The notes under the pieces: model-generated
Seen by the model: only the letters and a program-made list of their open reading frames with translations
Told to the model about the DNA's origin: nothing
Database searches by the model: none
Translations under genes and position numbers: made by a program
Shown here: in pieces, positions 49,161 through 59,164 of the stretch
Numbering within the stretch: position 1 is the first letter of the stretch
Layout of the letters: each line of letters opens with the position of its first letter
Origin: Cupriavidus sp. D39
GTDB taxonomy: Bacteria > Pseudomonadota > Gammaproteobacteria > Burkholderiales > Burkholderiaceae
DNA length: 64,000 nucleotides
Reading direction: 5' to 3'
NCBI RefSeq assembly: GCF_026627925.1
Contig: NZ_JAPNLE010000009.1
Location: forward strand, 3,844,001 to 3,908,000

Positions 49161-50171
49161 TTGCCCAATCACCGACCTTTACTTGCGCACCGTCCCGCCC
49201 TTGGCGCCATCGTCACCGCAACGCTCGCCGTTGGCGCCGCGCTGCTGCCCGCCGCCGGCGCGCAGGCGCAGGAGCAATGGCCGCACAAGCCCGTCACCAT
49301 CGTCGTGCCCTTTCCCGCCGGCGGCATGACCGACCTGCTGGCGCGCCGCATCGCGCGCGACATGCAAGCCGAGTTCAAGCAGCCCTTTGTGGTGGACAAC
49401 CGCGCCGGCGCCAGCGGCCAGATCGGCACCGAGATCGTGGCGCGCGCCAGCCCGGACGGCTACACGCTGCTGGTCAGCGCCACGCATCAGGTGATCAATC
49501 CCGCGGTGCGGCCCAAGCTGCCCTACAACGCGGCCAAGGACTTCACGCCGATCGCGCTGCTGGCGACCACGCCCAACGTGCTGGTGGTGAACAACAACGT
49601 GCCGGTGTCGAACCTGCAGGAATTCCTGGCGTACGCGAAGACGCAGAAGGACGGGCTGTCATTCGGCTCATCGAGCATCGGCGGCGCCACGCATATGTCG
49701 GGCGAACTGTTGCGGCTGATGACCAATGCGCCGCTGACGCATATACCCTACAAGGGCGCGGCGCCGGCGCTGTCGGACCTGCTCGGCGGCCAGATCCCCG
49801 CGCTGTTCCATGACGTGATGACGATGGCGCCGTATGTGAAGGACGGCAAGGTCAAGGCCATCGGCGTGACATCGGCCAAGCGCAGCGAGGCATTGCCCAA
49901 CGTGCCCACCATCGCCGAGCAGGGCGTGCCCGGCTACGAGGCCACCACCTGGATCGGCTTCTACGGCCCGGCCAACCTGCCCAAGCCGCTGGTGGAGCGC
50001 CTGAACCGCGATGCGGTGAAAAGCATGAACACGGCGGAGTCCAAGGCCAACCTGGCGCAGAGCGGCACCACGCCCGGCACGCTGAACGCGGAGCAGTTCG
50101 GCGCCTTCGTGCAGGCCGAACTGGTCAAGTGGAAACGCGTGGCGACGCAAGCCAAGGTGAAGGTGGACTGA
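49161..50171 (+). CDS. Bug-family (TctC-like) periplasmic carboxylate-binding protein
   Basis: A periplasmic binding protein with a cleaved signal (ALGAIVTATLAVGAALLPAAGAQA) followed by WPHKPVTIVVPFPAGGMTDLLAR and DNRAGASGQIGTE, the ligand-cradling Bug motifs. I favour TTG at 49161 because GGAGA lies six bases upstream; ATG at 49149 would add four residues without a ribosome site. Bug proteins bind carboxylates or amides for TctAB transporters, but no tctA or tctB is next to it. Its position inside the operon suggests it captures the acid that the ligase activates. Confidence 0.92.
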   Translation: MPNHRPLLAHRPALGAIVTATLAVGAALLPAAGAQAQEQWPHKPVTIVVPFPAGGMTDLLARRIARDMQAEFKQPFVVDNRAGASGQIGTEIVARASPDGYTLLVSATHQVINPAVRPKLPYNAAKDFTPIALLATTPNVLVVNNNVPVSNLQEFLAYAKTQKDGLSFGSSSIGGATHMSGELLRLMTNAPLTHIPYKGAAPALSDLLGGQIPALFHDVMTMAPYVKDGKVKAIGVTSAKRSEALPNVPTIAEQGVPGYEATTWIGFYGPANLPKPLVERLNRDAVKSMNTAESKANLAQSGTTPGTLNAEQFGAFVQAELVKWKRVATQAKVKVD

Positions 50172-50172
50172 G

Positions 50173-52284
50173 ATGAGCGACAACATCCTCGAGCTGCTGG
50201 CCCCGCGCTCGGTCGCCATCCTCGGCGCTTCCGACAATCCCATCAAGGCCGGCGGCCGGCCCATCGACTACATGCGCCGCTACGGCTTTGCCGGACGCGT
50301 GTATCCGGTCAATCCCAAGCGCGCGCAGATCCAGGGCCTGCAGGCGTATCCCGAACTGGCTGCCTTGCCGGATGCGCCCGATCTCGTGGTGGTGAGCGTG
50401 GCGGGGCAGGAAGTCGAGCGGGCCATCGACCAGTGCCTGGCGGTCAAGGCACGCGCAGCGGTGATTTATTCCTCCGGCTTTGCGGAGCTGGGCGAAGCTG
50501 GCGCCGCGCAGCAACGCAAGCTGGTCGAACGTGCGCGCGTGGGCGGCTTGCGCCTGTTCGGCCCGAATACGCAGGGCGTGGCCAACTTCCGCGATGGTGC
50601 CATCCTGCATTTCTCCACCATGATCAATGAGGAAGCGGGCCAGGACGGCCCGGTGGCCATCGTCAGCCAGAGCGGCGCGGGTTCCTCCATTGTCTATGGC
50701 GGGCTGCGCCGCAAGGGCATCGGCGTGCGCTACATGGTGGCGACCGGCAACGAGGCGGACATCACGGCCGCCGAGGTGCTGCGCGCGGTCGCGGCCGATC
50801 CGGAAATCCGCGTGCTGCTGCTCTATATCGAATCGCTGAAGGACCCGGCGGTGCTCGCGCAGGCCGCGCGGATCGCGCATCAGCGCGACATCCCCATCCT
50901 CGCCGTCAAGGCTGGTCGCACGCAGGCCGGGCAACTCACCGCCAGCTCGCACACCGGTGCGCTGGCCGGTGAGGACGCATTGGCCGATGCGTTCCTGCGC
51001 CAGCACGGCATCCAGCGCGTGGCGGACTTCCGCGAGCTGGTCGAGTACAGCCAGGTCTTTATCGGCGGGCAGCGTCCGCGCGGGCGCAAGGTGGTGGCCA
51101 TCAGCAACTCGGGCGCTACGTGCGTGCTGGCGGCCGACGCGGCCGAGGACCAAGGGCTTTCGCTGTGCCAGTTCGAAGGCGAGGGCGCTACCGCGCTCAA
51201 GGCGGTGCTTCCTTCCTTCGTGTCGGCCCGCAACCCGATCGACATGACCACCGCATTGCTGGGCCAGCCGCAGATCTACGGCCAGACGCTGGACGTGGTA
51301 GCCGCGCAGCGCCAGGCCGACATGATCTTCGTGGGCTTTCCCATCGGCGGCGAGGGCTACGACTTTGCCGACTTCTCCGCGCAGACCGGACGCTTCGCCT
51401 CGGCCAGCGGCGTGCCGGTGGCGGTCGGCGCCAACCAGGAATGGGTAGCGCAGGCGTTTCGCGCGCAGGGCGTGCCGGTATTCGACAGCGAACGCGCGGC
51501 CATGCGTGCGCTCGGCATGCTGGCGCAGCATGTGGCAGTGAATGCTTCGGCACTGGCGGAGCCTGCCGCGTTGCCGCCATCCGTTCCCAAGGACGGTGGC
51601 GCCACCAGCGTATCGCTCGACGAAGTGGCGAGCCTGGCCGCGCTGGCGCAGGCGGGCCTGCCGGTAGTGGCGCATCGCCTGTGCCACAGCGCGGGCGATG
51701 TGCGCCGCGCGCTGGCGGAGCTGGGTACGCCGGTGGTGGCCAAGGGCGTCTCGCCCGATATCACGCACAAGTCCGAGCTCGGCCTGGTGCGCCTCGGCCT
51801 TGCCGACGAAGCGCAGGCGCTGGCGGCCTTTGATGACCTGGACCGTATGCTGCGCGGGCTGGCCGCGAGCGAAGGCGTCAAGCACGGCGGCGTGCTGATT
51901 GCGCGCCAGCAGCGCGGTGCCTTCGAGCTGGCTGTCGGCGCGCATATCGACGACGTCTACGGGCCGGTGGTGATGGTGGGGCAGGGCGGCGTGCTGGTCG
52001 AGGCGATCGACGATGTGCAGTTCCTCGTCGCGCCCTTCAGCGCCACGCAAGCGCGCGAGGCCATCGGCCGGCTGCGCATTGCGCGTGCTTTCGGCGCGCT
52101 GCGCGGCATGGAGGCGGTCGACGTGGACGCGCTGGCGCAAATGCTGGTGCGCCTGGGCGACTGGATGGTGCGCTCGCAGGGACGGGTACGCTCGGTGGAC
52201 GCCAATCCGGTCATGGTGAGCCGCGGCAGCGTGGCGCCGGTGCTGGTGGATGCGGTGGTGATCCGCGCGGGAGAGACGTCATGA
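50173..52284 (+). CDS. NDP-forming acyl-CoA synthetase (fused alpha-beta)
   Basis: A 703-residue acyl-CoA synthetase. The CoA-binding Rossmann domain is at the start (SVAILGASDNPIKAGGRP), the succinyl-CoA-ligase-like domains are in the middle with the phosphohistidine region SQSGAGSSIVYGG and ASSHTGALAGEDA, and a C-terminal ATP-grasp domain follows (about 480-700, PVVAKGVSPDITHKSELG). It makes an acyl-CoA from a free acid and CoA with NTP, releasing NDP and phosphate. Substrates in this family range from acetate to aryl acids. It starts one base after the Bug gene stop and overlaps the biotin carboxylase by ATGA. Confidence 0.9.
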   Translation: MSDNILELLAPRSVAILGASDNPIKAGGRPIDYMRRYGFAGRVYPVNPKRAQIQGLQAYPELAALPDAPDLVVVSVAGQEVERAIDQCLAVKARAAVIYSSGFAELGEAGAAQQRKLVERARVGGLRLFGPNTQGVANFRDGAILHFSTMINEEAGQDGPVAIVSQSGAGSSIVYGGLRRKGIGVRYMVATGNEADITAAEVLRAVAADPEIRVLLLYIESLKDPAVLAQAARIAHQRDIPILAVKAGRTQAGQLTASSHTGALAGEDALADAFLRQHGIQRVADFRELVEYSQVFIGGQRPRGRKVVAISNSGATCVLAADAAEDQGLSLCQFEGEGATALKAVLPSFVSARNPIDMTTALLGQPQIYGQTLDVVAAQRQADMIFVGFPIGGEGYDFADFSAQTGRFASASGVPVAVGANQEWVAQAFRAQGVPVFDSERAAMRALGMLAQHVAVNASALAEPAALPPSVPKDGGATSVSLDEVASLAALAQAGLPVVAHRLCHSAGDVRRALAELGTPVVAKGVSPDITHKSELGLVRLGLADEAQALAAFDDLDRMLRGLAASEGVKHGGVLIARQQRGAFELAVGAHIDDVYGPVVMVGQGGVLVEAIDDVQFLVAPFSATQAREAIGRLRIARAFGALRGMEAVDVDALAQMLVRLGDWMVRSQGRVRSVDANPVMVSRGSVAPVLVDAVVIRAGETS

Positions 52285-53702
52285 ACGCCACGACGAACGC
52301 TTATGAAACGGTACGTCCACTGCGCCGCGTGCTGGTCGCAAATCGCGGCGCGGTGGCGGCGCGCATCATCCGCGCGCTGCGCGGGCTGGGCCTGGAATCG
52401 GTCGCGGTGTACTCCGATGCCGACGCGGACCTGCCGTACCTGCGCGAGGCGGATGTCACGCTGCGCCTGGGTGAAGCGCCGCCGCTGGCCAGCTACCTGG
52501 ACCAGGACAAGCTGCTGGATGCCGCGCGCGCCAGCGGCGCCGATGCGGTACATCCGGGCTACGGCTTCCTGTCGGAAAACGCCGCCTTCGCCGAGCGCGT
52601 GGAGGCAGCTGGCCTGTGCTTCATCGGCCCGTCCCCGCACTGGATCCGGCGCCTTGGCCACAAGACCGAAGCGCGCGCCTTCATGGCCGCGCAAGGCATG
52701 CCGCTGGCGCCCAGCTCCGAGGTGCTGCCAGACGACATGGATACCGTGGCCGCGGCGGCGCAGCGCATCGGCTATCCGGTGCTGATCAAGCCCGCCGGCG
52801 GTGGCGGCGGCATCGGCATGGTGCCCGTGCGCGACGCGGCCGGCCTGGCCGCCGGCTGGCAGCAGGCGCGCTCGGTGGCGCAGCGCAGCTTCGGCCTGGC
52901 CGAGCTGTACCTGGAGAAGCTGGTCGAGCAGCCGCGCCATATCGAGTTCCAGGTGCTGGCCGACCGCCGCGGCGGCGTGCGCATCCTGTGGGAGCGCGAT
53001 TGCTCCGTGCAGCGCCGCCACCAGAAGGTCATTGAGGAAGCGCGCGCGCACGGGCTCGACCGCGCCGAGGTGGAGGCCATGGCGGCCAAGCTCTCGGCGC
53101 TGCTGTCCGGCATTGGCTACGACGTGATCGGTACGGTGGAAATGCTGCACACCCCGGCGACCGGGTTCGTCTTCCTGGAGATGAACACGCGCCTGCAGGT
53201 GGAGCACGCCGTCACCGAGCAGATCACCGGCGTGGACATCGTGGCCGCGCAGATCCGGCTGGCGCGCGGCGAGCGCATCGATGATGTGCTGCCGGGCGGC
53301 GCGGTGCCTGCGCAAGGCCACGCCATCGAGGCGCGCGTGTATGCCGAGGACCCGGTGCGCTTCTTCCCGTCGCCCGGCCCGCTGGATGTGTTCCGCCCGC
53401 CGCAAGGCGCGGGCATCCGCGTGGAGACCGGCTACGCCGAAGGCGCCCGCGTGACGCCGTACTACGATCCCATGCTGGCCAAGGTGGTCGCCACCGGCGC
53501 CGATCGCGGCGAGGCCATCGCCACGCTGCGCGCGGCGCTGGAAGACTTCGCCATCGCCGGCGTCAAGACCAACATCCCTTTCATCCTGCGCGTGCTTGCG
53601 CATCCCGATTTCCTGGCCGGGCGCATCGATACCGCGCTGGCCCAGCGCGTGCTGGCTACGCCCGCCGCAGAGAACCAACAACCTACCCAGAGAGCTGCCT
53701 GA
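52281..53702 (+). CDS. Biotin carboxylase subunit of the acyl-CoA carboxylase
   Basis: A 473-residue ATP-grasp enzyme: N-terminal RRVLVANRGAVAARIIRAL, VHPGYGFLSENAAFAE, glycine-rich ATP loop KPAGGGGGIGM, QRRHQKVIEE and the active-site block FLEMNTRLQVEHAVTEQITGVDIV. It carboxylates biotin on the carrier protein using bicarbonate and ATP. It is a stand-alone subunit without a fused carrier domain, complemented by the small BCCP gene that overlaps its stop (TGATG). The run of glycines has one more than usual in AccC. Confidence 0.93.
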   Translation: MNATTNAYETVRPLRRVLVANRGAVAARIIRALRGLGLESVAVYSDADADLPYLREADVTLRLGEAPPLASYLDQDKLLDAARASGADAVHPGYGFLSENAAFAERVEAAGLCFIGPSPHWIRRLGHKTEARAFMAAQGMPLAPSSEVLPDDMDTVAAAAQRIGYPVLIKPAGGGGGIGMVPVRDAAGLAAGWQQARSVAQRSFGLAELYLEKLVEQPRHIEFQVLADRRGGVRILWERDCSVQRRHQKVIEEARAHGLDRAEVEAMAAKLSALLSGIGYDVIGTVEMLHTPATGFVFLEMNTRLQVEHAVTEQITGVDIVAAQIRLARGERIDDVLPGGAVPAQGHAIEARVYAEDPVRFFPSPGPLDVFRPPQGAGIRVETGYAEGARVTPYYDPMLAKVVATGADRGEAIATLRAALEDFAIAGVKTNIPFILRVLAHPDFLAGRIDTALAQRVLATPAAENQQPTQRAA

Positions 53703-53914
53703 TGAACAAGATCGAAGCCGCGGTGAGCGGCCATGTCTGCGCCATCCATATCGAAGTTGGCGCTACCATTGCGGCCGGCGACGCCGTGATGATGATCGAG
53801 TCCATGAAAATGGAGATTCCGCTCGAATCCGAATATGCTGGCGTGGTCAAGACCATCCTGGTGCAGCAAGGCGACGCCGTCGCCGAGGGCCAGGCGGTGG
53901 TGGAACTCGCATAA
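53702..53914 (+). CDS. Minimal biotin carboxyl carrier protein
   Basis: A 70-residue biotinyl domain with the target Lys36 in ESMKMEI. It has only the flattened beta-barrel and none of the proline/alanine-rich linker of AccB, as in some acyl-CoA and oxaloacetate carboxylases. It carries CO2 between the biotin carboxylase and the carboxyltransferase encoded in the same operon. Confidence 0.93.
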   Translation: MNKIEAAVSGHVCAIHIEVGATIAAGDAVMMIESMKMEIPLESEYAGVVKTILVQQGDAVAEGQAVVELA

Positions 53915-53935
53915 CGCCAATAAGGAAGAACTGTT

Positions 53936-54382
53936 TTGGAAAGCACCGCTCAGATTGTCCCGGTGGCGCCGGGCACGCCCGAGAAGCCCTATTTCGGCAT
54001 CGACATCCCGCTGATGCGTCATCTCGGCCTGCAGCCCGTGCAGATGGAAGAAGGCCTGTGCCGCACGCGCCTGCCGGCCAGCCCGTTCCTGGTCAACAGC
54101 CGGGGCGACGTGCACGGCGGCACCTTGATGGCCACGCTGGATTTCACGCTCAGTGGCGCCGCGCGCTCGCACGCGCCGCTGGAAACCGGCGTGATCACCA
54201 TTGATATGTCCACGCACTTCCTCGCCGCCGCGCGGGGCGAGCTGCACCTGGAAGCGCGTTGCATGCGGCGCGGGGCGCGCATCGCGTTTTGCGAGGGCGA
54301 AGTGAAGAACGGTGCTGGTGAAGTGGTTTGCGTGGCGCGCGCGGCGTTCAAGCTGGTGCCGCTGAGCAGCGGCGGGAACTGA
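53936..54382 (+). CDS. PaaI-type hotdog thioesterase
   Basis: A 148-residue single-hotdog protein with the DVHGGTLMATLDFTLSGAARS segment characteristic of the PaaI/YdiI group, where the aspartate or glutamate of the long helix polarises water for acyl-CoA hydrolysis. The start is TTG at 53936 preceded by AAGGAAG. It is last in the sigma-54 operon and may release the carboxylated product or rescue CoA from dead-end acyl-CoAs. Confidence 0.85.
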   Translation: MESTAQIVPVAPGTPEKPYFGIDIPLMRHLGLQPVQMEEGLCRTRLPASPFLVNSRGDVHGGTLMATLDFTLSGAARSHAPLETGVITIDMSTHFLAAARGELHLEARCMRRGARIAFCEGEVKNGAGEVVCVARAAFKLVPLSSGGN

Positions 54383-54386
54383 AGCT

Positions 54387-54827
54387 TCAGGCCTGGCTCG
54401 GTGCCGGCCGGTAGACCTGCGCGAAGCGGGCCTGCTGGACGATGCCGTAGTCGTTCGGCGCGTACTGCATCAGCCAGTCGCCGGCCGCGCCGTGCAGCAC
54501 GTCGCCTCCGGCGGAGCGGGCGATGCTGAAGGCTTCGTCCATGCGTTTGGCCAGCACCACGCCAGGGATGTTCTGGTAGGCGCCGTCCTGGCCGTGCGTG
54601 CCGGCTTGCAGGGGATCGTACTTGGGGTCGAAGCGCTCGCGGGATACGACCCAGCGGTCGCCGGTGGAGCCGGTGATGATCGCGTCGCCGGGTTGGTAGC
54701 GGTTGGGGCCTTCGAGGCTGATGAGTTCGCCGGGTTCTTTGGCGAAGGCCACCTGGACTACTTCGTGTTTTTGGTAGAGGGCGGCAGCGGGGTCGGTGCG
54801 CAGGTCGATGTGGGCTAGGGTAGGCAT
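54387..54827 (-). CDS. PGDYG-type conserved protein of unknown function
   Basis: A 146-residue cytoplasmic protein with no signal or membrane segment. The repeated segments YQPGDAIITGSTGDRWVV and WLMQYAPNDYGIV resemble the small PGDYG-domain proteins of proteobacteria, which have no known function. It converges on the thioesterase gene with a four-base gap, and its start faces repeat R1d. Confidence 0.65.
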   Translation of the reverse strand: MPTLAHIDLRTDPAAALYQKHEVVQVAFAKEPGELISLEGPNRYQPGDAIITGSTGDRWVVSRERFDPKYDPLQAGTHGQDGAYQNIPGVVLAKRMDEAFSIARSAGGDVLHGAAGDWLMQYAPNDYGIVQQARFAQVYRPAPSQA

Positions 54828-54864
54828 GGCGTGGCGGATGTCAGGCTGGGGCGCAAATCATACC

Positions 54865-55195
54865 GCTGGTTCGCTCGCGCTCCCACTTGTGGGCCGGGGG
54901 AGCCCGGAGGGAGAGGGAGCGACAGCCGCCGTCATGGCGCGCGGTGTTTGCCCATTCGTCGACTCGGTTCAATGCCGCTGGTTTGCTCCCCTCTCCCACT
55001 TGTGGGAGAGGGGCCGGGGAGAGGGCGGGCGCTCGATATGCCGTCTGCTGGACAAAACCGAGGGCTTTGCTTCAAGTGGCTCCTAGCTAAGCCACCCCTC
55101 TCCCCAGCCCTCTCCCCTGAGGGGAGAGGGAGCGACAGCCGTCGTCATGGCGCGCGGCCTTGGCCTGTTCGGCGGATTCGTCCGGCGCCACTGGC
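54865..55195. repeat. Dispersed intergenic repeat R1, copy d (forward, with partial internal duplication)
   Basis: Fills the 373-base gap between the PGDYG gene and thiD. It has a full R1 unit (54985-55160) with CTCCCACTTGTGGGAGAGGGG, AAGTGGCTCCTAGCTAAGCCACCCC and GGGAGCGACAGCCGTCGTCATGGCGCGCGG. A shorter upstream piece repeats the last phrase (GGGAGCGACAGCCGCCGTCATGGCGCGCGG at 54916-54945). It ends right at the thiD stop. Confidence 0.9.
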
Positions 55196-55200
55196 TTGCT

Positions 55201-56031
55201 TCACCCCAGCACCCGCGGCGCAAAGCCGTGATTGAGCGGCCCGTTGCCCGCTCCAAGCGCAAAATCCGCGCCCGCCACAATCGCATCGGCCACGAAATCC
55301 AGCGCCACCTCCACCGCATCTTTCAGCGCATCGCCCCGCGCCAGCTGGGCGGCAATGGCCGCCGCCAGCGTGCAGCCTGTGCCATGCAGGTTACGGGTGT
55401 CGACCCGCTGATGTGAAAACACGCGCACGGTGCCGTCGGCGCCCAGCAGCAGGTCGTCCAGCCCGGCATCCGCAGGATCCAGGTGCCCACCCTTGAGCAG
55501 TACCGCCGGGCAGCCCAGCGCGACCAGGTCGCGTGCGGCCTGCTCCATTTCGTCGCGCCGGGTGATCTTGCGGCCCAGCAAATAGGACGCCTCAGGCAGG
55601 TTGGGCGTGACCAGCACGGCGCGCGGGAACAGCAGGCGCACCATGGCCTGGGTGGTGGCGTCGTCCGCCAGGGTGGCGCCGGAGGTGGAGATCATCACCG
55701 GGTCCACCACCAGCTGGCGGATGCCATGGCGGTCCACCGCGGCGGCTACCGCTTCGACGATGGCGGCCGTGCCCAGCATGCCCGTCTTGGCCGCATCCAC
55801 GCCGATATCGCTGGCAACCGCGTCGATCTGGGCCGCCACCATGTCGGCCGGGATGGCGTGCACGCCGGTCACGCCGAGCGTGTTCTGCGCCGTGATGGCG
55901 GTAATCGCGCTCATGCCGAAGCAGCCCAGCGCGGCAAAGGTCTTGAGATCGGCCTGGATGCCCGCGCCGCCGCCGGAATCGGAGCCGGCGATGGTCAGGG
56001 TGCGCGGGGGGCGGTGTGTCGTCTGGGTCAT
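55201..56031 (-). CDS. thiD: Hydroxymethylpyrimidine/phosphomethylpyrimidine kinase
   Basis: A 276-residue ribokinase-fold enzyme that phosphorylates HMP and HMP phosphate to the pyrophosphate used by ThiE. It has IAGSDSGGGAGIQADLKTF at the N-terminus, ITAQNTLGV, the KTGML segment and the catalytic HGTGCTLAAAIAAQLARG with its anion hole. It lies 15 kb from the thi operon, without a TPP switch of its own, and is divergent from the ahcY leader. Confidence 0.95.
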   Translation of the reverse strand: MTQTTHRPPRTLTIAGSDSGGGAGIQADLKTFAALGCFGMSAITAITAQNTLGVTGVHAIPADMVAAQIDAVASDIGVDAAKTGMLGTAAIVEAVAAAVDRHGIRQLVVDPVMISTSGATLADDATTQAMVRLLFPRAVLVTPNLPEASYLLGRKITRRDEMEQAARDLVALGCPAVLLKGGHLDPADAGLDDLLLGADGTVRVFSHQRVDTRNLHGTGCTLAAAIAAQLARGDALKDAVEVALDFVADAIVAGADFALGAGNGPLNHGFAPRVLG

Positions 56032-56104
56032 GTATCGGACGGGCGGCAAATAAAAATCGTGTGGGTGGCAATGCGCGGCGCCTTTTGGCAGGCTACAATA
56101 CCGC

Positions 56105-56180
56105 CACTCCGAGGAGCGTTGCAACGAATGGGCCTTATTGTGCCATTCGCCAGGCTCGGACTGTCTTCAACGGCGCTCGC
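56105..56180 (+). promoter_or_regulatory. S-adenosylhomocysteine (SAH) riboswitch
   Basis: The conserved SAH aptamer is clear: stem P1 TCCGAG / CTCGGA (56108-56113 with 56155-56160), the core GAGGAGCGTTGCAACG, a variable hairpin on GAATGG..CCATTC, and a distal CAACGGCGCTC (56168-56178) able to pair with GAGCGTTG as the P4 pseudoknot. These switches turn expression on when SAH rises. The genes served are ahcY and probably the following holin-like gene and metF, the classical arrangement. Confidence 0.95.
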
Positions 56181-56317
56181 TGATCCGTGGCACACACACG
56201 GAGGCGAGTCGACCTATCCGCCCGTTATGCAATGGCCTTGGTTTTCACCATCCTTGCATGGCGCGGCCGTATTTCCCCGCACTCGTCCTTCGTCGCCACT
56301 CTTCATCGGAGTGAAAC

Positions 56318-57750
<1,433 letters not shown>

Positions 57751-57754
57751 TTCG

Positions 57755-57800
57755 CTGATCAGCGGTTGATCTGCAGTTGATCTTTGTTTGATCCGTTTCC
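57755..57800. repeat. Eleven-base tandem TGATC repeat after ahcY
   Basis: TGATC recurs at eleven-base steps four times (TGATCAGCGGT, TGATCTGCAGT, TGATCTTTGTT, TGATCCGTTTC), then CGATCG. The period is one helical turn, so repeated protein contact on one DNA face or a slippage-grown tract are both possible. Confidence 0.7.
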
Positions 57801-57894
57801 GATCGACCGCCAGCTCGTCAACCCGCGGCGCCCGCGCGCCGCGGGCCTCCTGCCCCGAATCCGTTATCCGTCTTGCCCAAGCGAAGGAGCCGTC

Positions 57895-58248
57895 ATGAGA
57901 TTGTTGGCCGTCTGGATCATCAACGCCGCCGCGCTGTTCCTGGTGGGTAGCCTGATCGATGGGATTCATCTTGGCGGCTTTGGCTCGGCCATGATCGCGG
58001 CGCTGGTGCTTGGCCTGGTGAACACCTTGATCCGCCCGATCCTGGTGATCCTTACCCTGCCGGTGACGCTGCTGACGCTTGGCCTGTTTATCTTCGTGAT
58101 CAACGCGCTGCTGTTCCTGTTCGTGGGCAAGCTGCTGGCCGGTTTCGTGGTCACCGGCTTTGGCGCGGCCCTGCTCGGCTCGATCCTCTACAGCGTGATT
58201 TCCTGGGCACTGTCGAGCGTGCTGCTCGGCGAACGCCGCAGCGCCTGA
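57895..58248 (+). CDS. Four-helix phage-holin-family membrane protein
   Basis: A 117-residue protein with four hydrophobic segments (about residues 4-22, 30-48, 54-80, 88-108) and the loop GLVNTLIRPILVILTLPVT typical of the PF04020 family, named phage holin superfamily IV but chromosomal and of unknown function. GAAGGAG lies seven bases ahead of the ATG at 57895. Its position between ahcY and metF is conserved in this group and suggests co-regulation by the SAH switch. Confidence 0.85.
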   Translation: MRLLAVWIINAAALFLVGSLIDGIHLGGFGSAMIAALVLGLVNTLIRPILVILTLPVTLLTLGLFIFVINALLFLFVGKLLAGFVVTGFGAALLGSILYSVISWALSSVLLGERRSA

Positions 58249-58310
58249 CGCCGTCCGGCGTCCCATGCCAATTTTTCAGCGCGCCGCGCCATAGGCGGCG
58301 CGCCACCATC

Positions 58311-59141
58311 ATGCAAGACCGCTACTTCAGCTTTGAATTCTTCCCGCCCAAGACGGCGGAGGGCGCCGAGAAGCTGCGCAACACGCGTGCGCAGCTCGCT
58401 CCGCTGCAGCCCAAGTTCATCTCGGTGACCTTCGGCGCCGGCGGCACCACCCAGCAGGGCACGCTGGATGCCGTGCTGGAGATCCAGCGCGAAGGCATCG
58501 AGGCCGCGCCGCACCTGTCGTGCGTGGGATCCTCGCGCGAGAGCATCCGCGATATCCTCAAGACCTACCGCGAGGGCGGCATCCGCCACATCGTCGCGCT
58601 GCGCGGCGACATGCCGTCGGGCATGGGCGAGATCGGCGAGTTCCGCTATGCCAACGAGCTGGTGGCGTTCATCCGCGCCGAGACCGGCGACTGGTTCAAC
58701 ATCGAGGTGGCGGCTTATCCCGAGTACCATCCGCAAGCCAAGTCGCCCCGCCACGATCTCGAGAATTTCGTGCGCAAGGTCAAGGCTGGCGCCGACTCGG
58801 CCATCACCCAGTACTTCTTCAACGCCGACGCGTACTTCCGCTTTGTCGACGACGTGCGCGCCATGGGCGTGGACGTGCCGATCGTGCCGGGTATCATGCC
58901 GATCACCAATTCCTCGCAGCTGATGCGCTTCTCCGAGATGTGCGGCGCCGAAGTGCCGCGCTGGGTGGCCAAGCGCCTGGAAGGCTTCGGCGACGACCGC
59001 GAGTCGATCCGCGCCTTTGGCCTGGACGTGGTCACCGCGCTGTGTGAGCGCCTGCTTGCGGCCGGCGTGCCGGGGCTGCATTTCTATACGCTCAACACGG
59101 CCAGCGCCACCAAGGCCATCTGGCAACGCCTGAAGCTCTAA
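58311..59141 (+). CDS. metF: Methylenetetrahydrofolate reductase
   Basis: A 276-residue FAD TIM-barrel enzyme that makes 5-methyl-THF for methionine regeneration from homocysteine. Conserved parts include FEFFPPKTAEGAEKLRNT (with the catalytic glutamate), SVTFGAGGTTQQGTLD, ALRGDMPSG and GADSAITQYFFNADAYFRFVDD. It shares the SAH-responsive unit with ahcY, which releases homocysteine. A GC-rich hairpin (CGCGCCG..CGGCGCG) near 58280-58302 precedes the start. Confidence 0.96.
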   Translation: MQDRYFSFEFFPPKTAEGAEKLRNTRAQLAPLQPKFISVTFGAGGTTQQGTLDAVLEIQREGIEAAPHLSCVGSSRESIRDILKTYREGGIRHIVALRGDMPSGMGEIGEFRYANELVAFIRAETGDWFNIEVAAYPEYHPQAKSPRHDLENFVRKVKAGADSAITQYFFNADAYFRFVDDVRAMGVDVPIVPGIMPITNSSQLMRFSEMCGAEVPRWVAKRLEGFGDDRESIRAFGLDVVTALCERLLAAGVPGLHFYTLNTASATKAIWQRLKL

Positions 59142-59164
59142 GGCACCTGCCTGCCCGAAGCGCG

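Noticed and set aside
50125..52140. Open frame of about 670 codons opposite the acyl-CoA ligase
   Set aside because: Same shadow effect; the plus-strand ligase has clear domains while the antisense product has none.
57895..58248. Prophage remnant inferred from the phage-holin name
   Set aside because: The family is chromosomal and widespread, and no other phage gene, attachment site or tRNA lies nearby. The gene is embedded between ahcY and metF.
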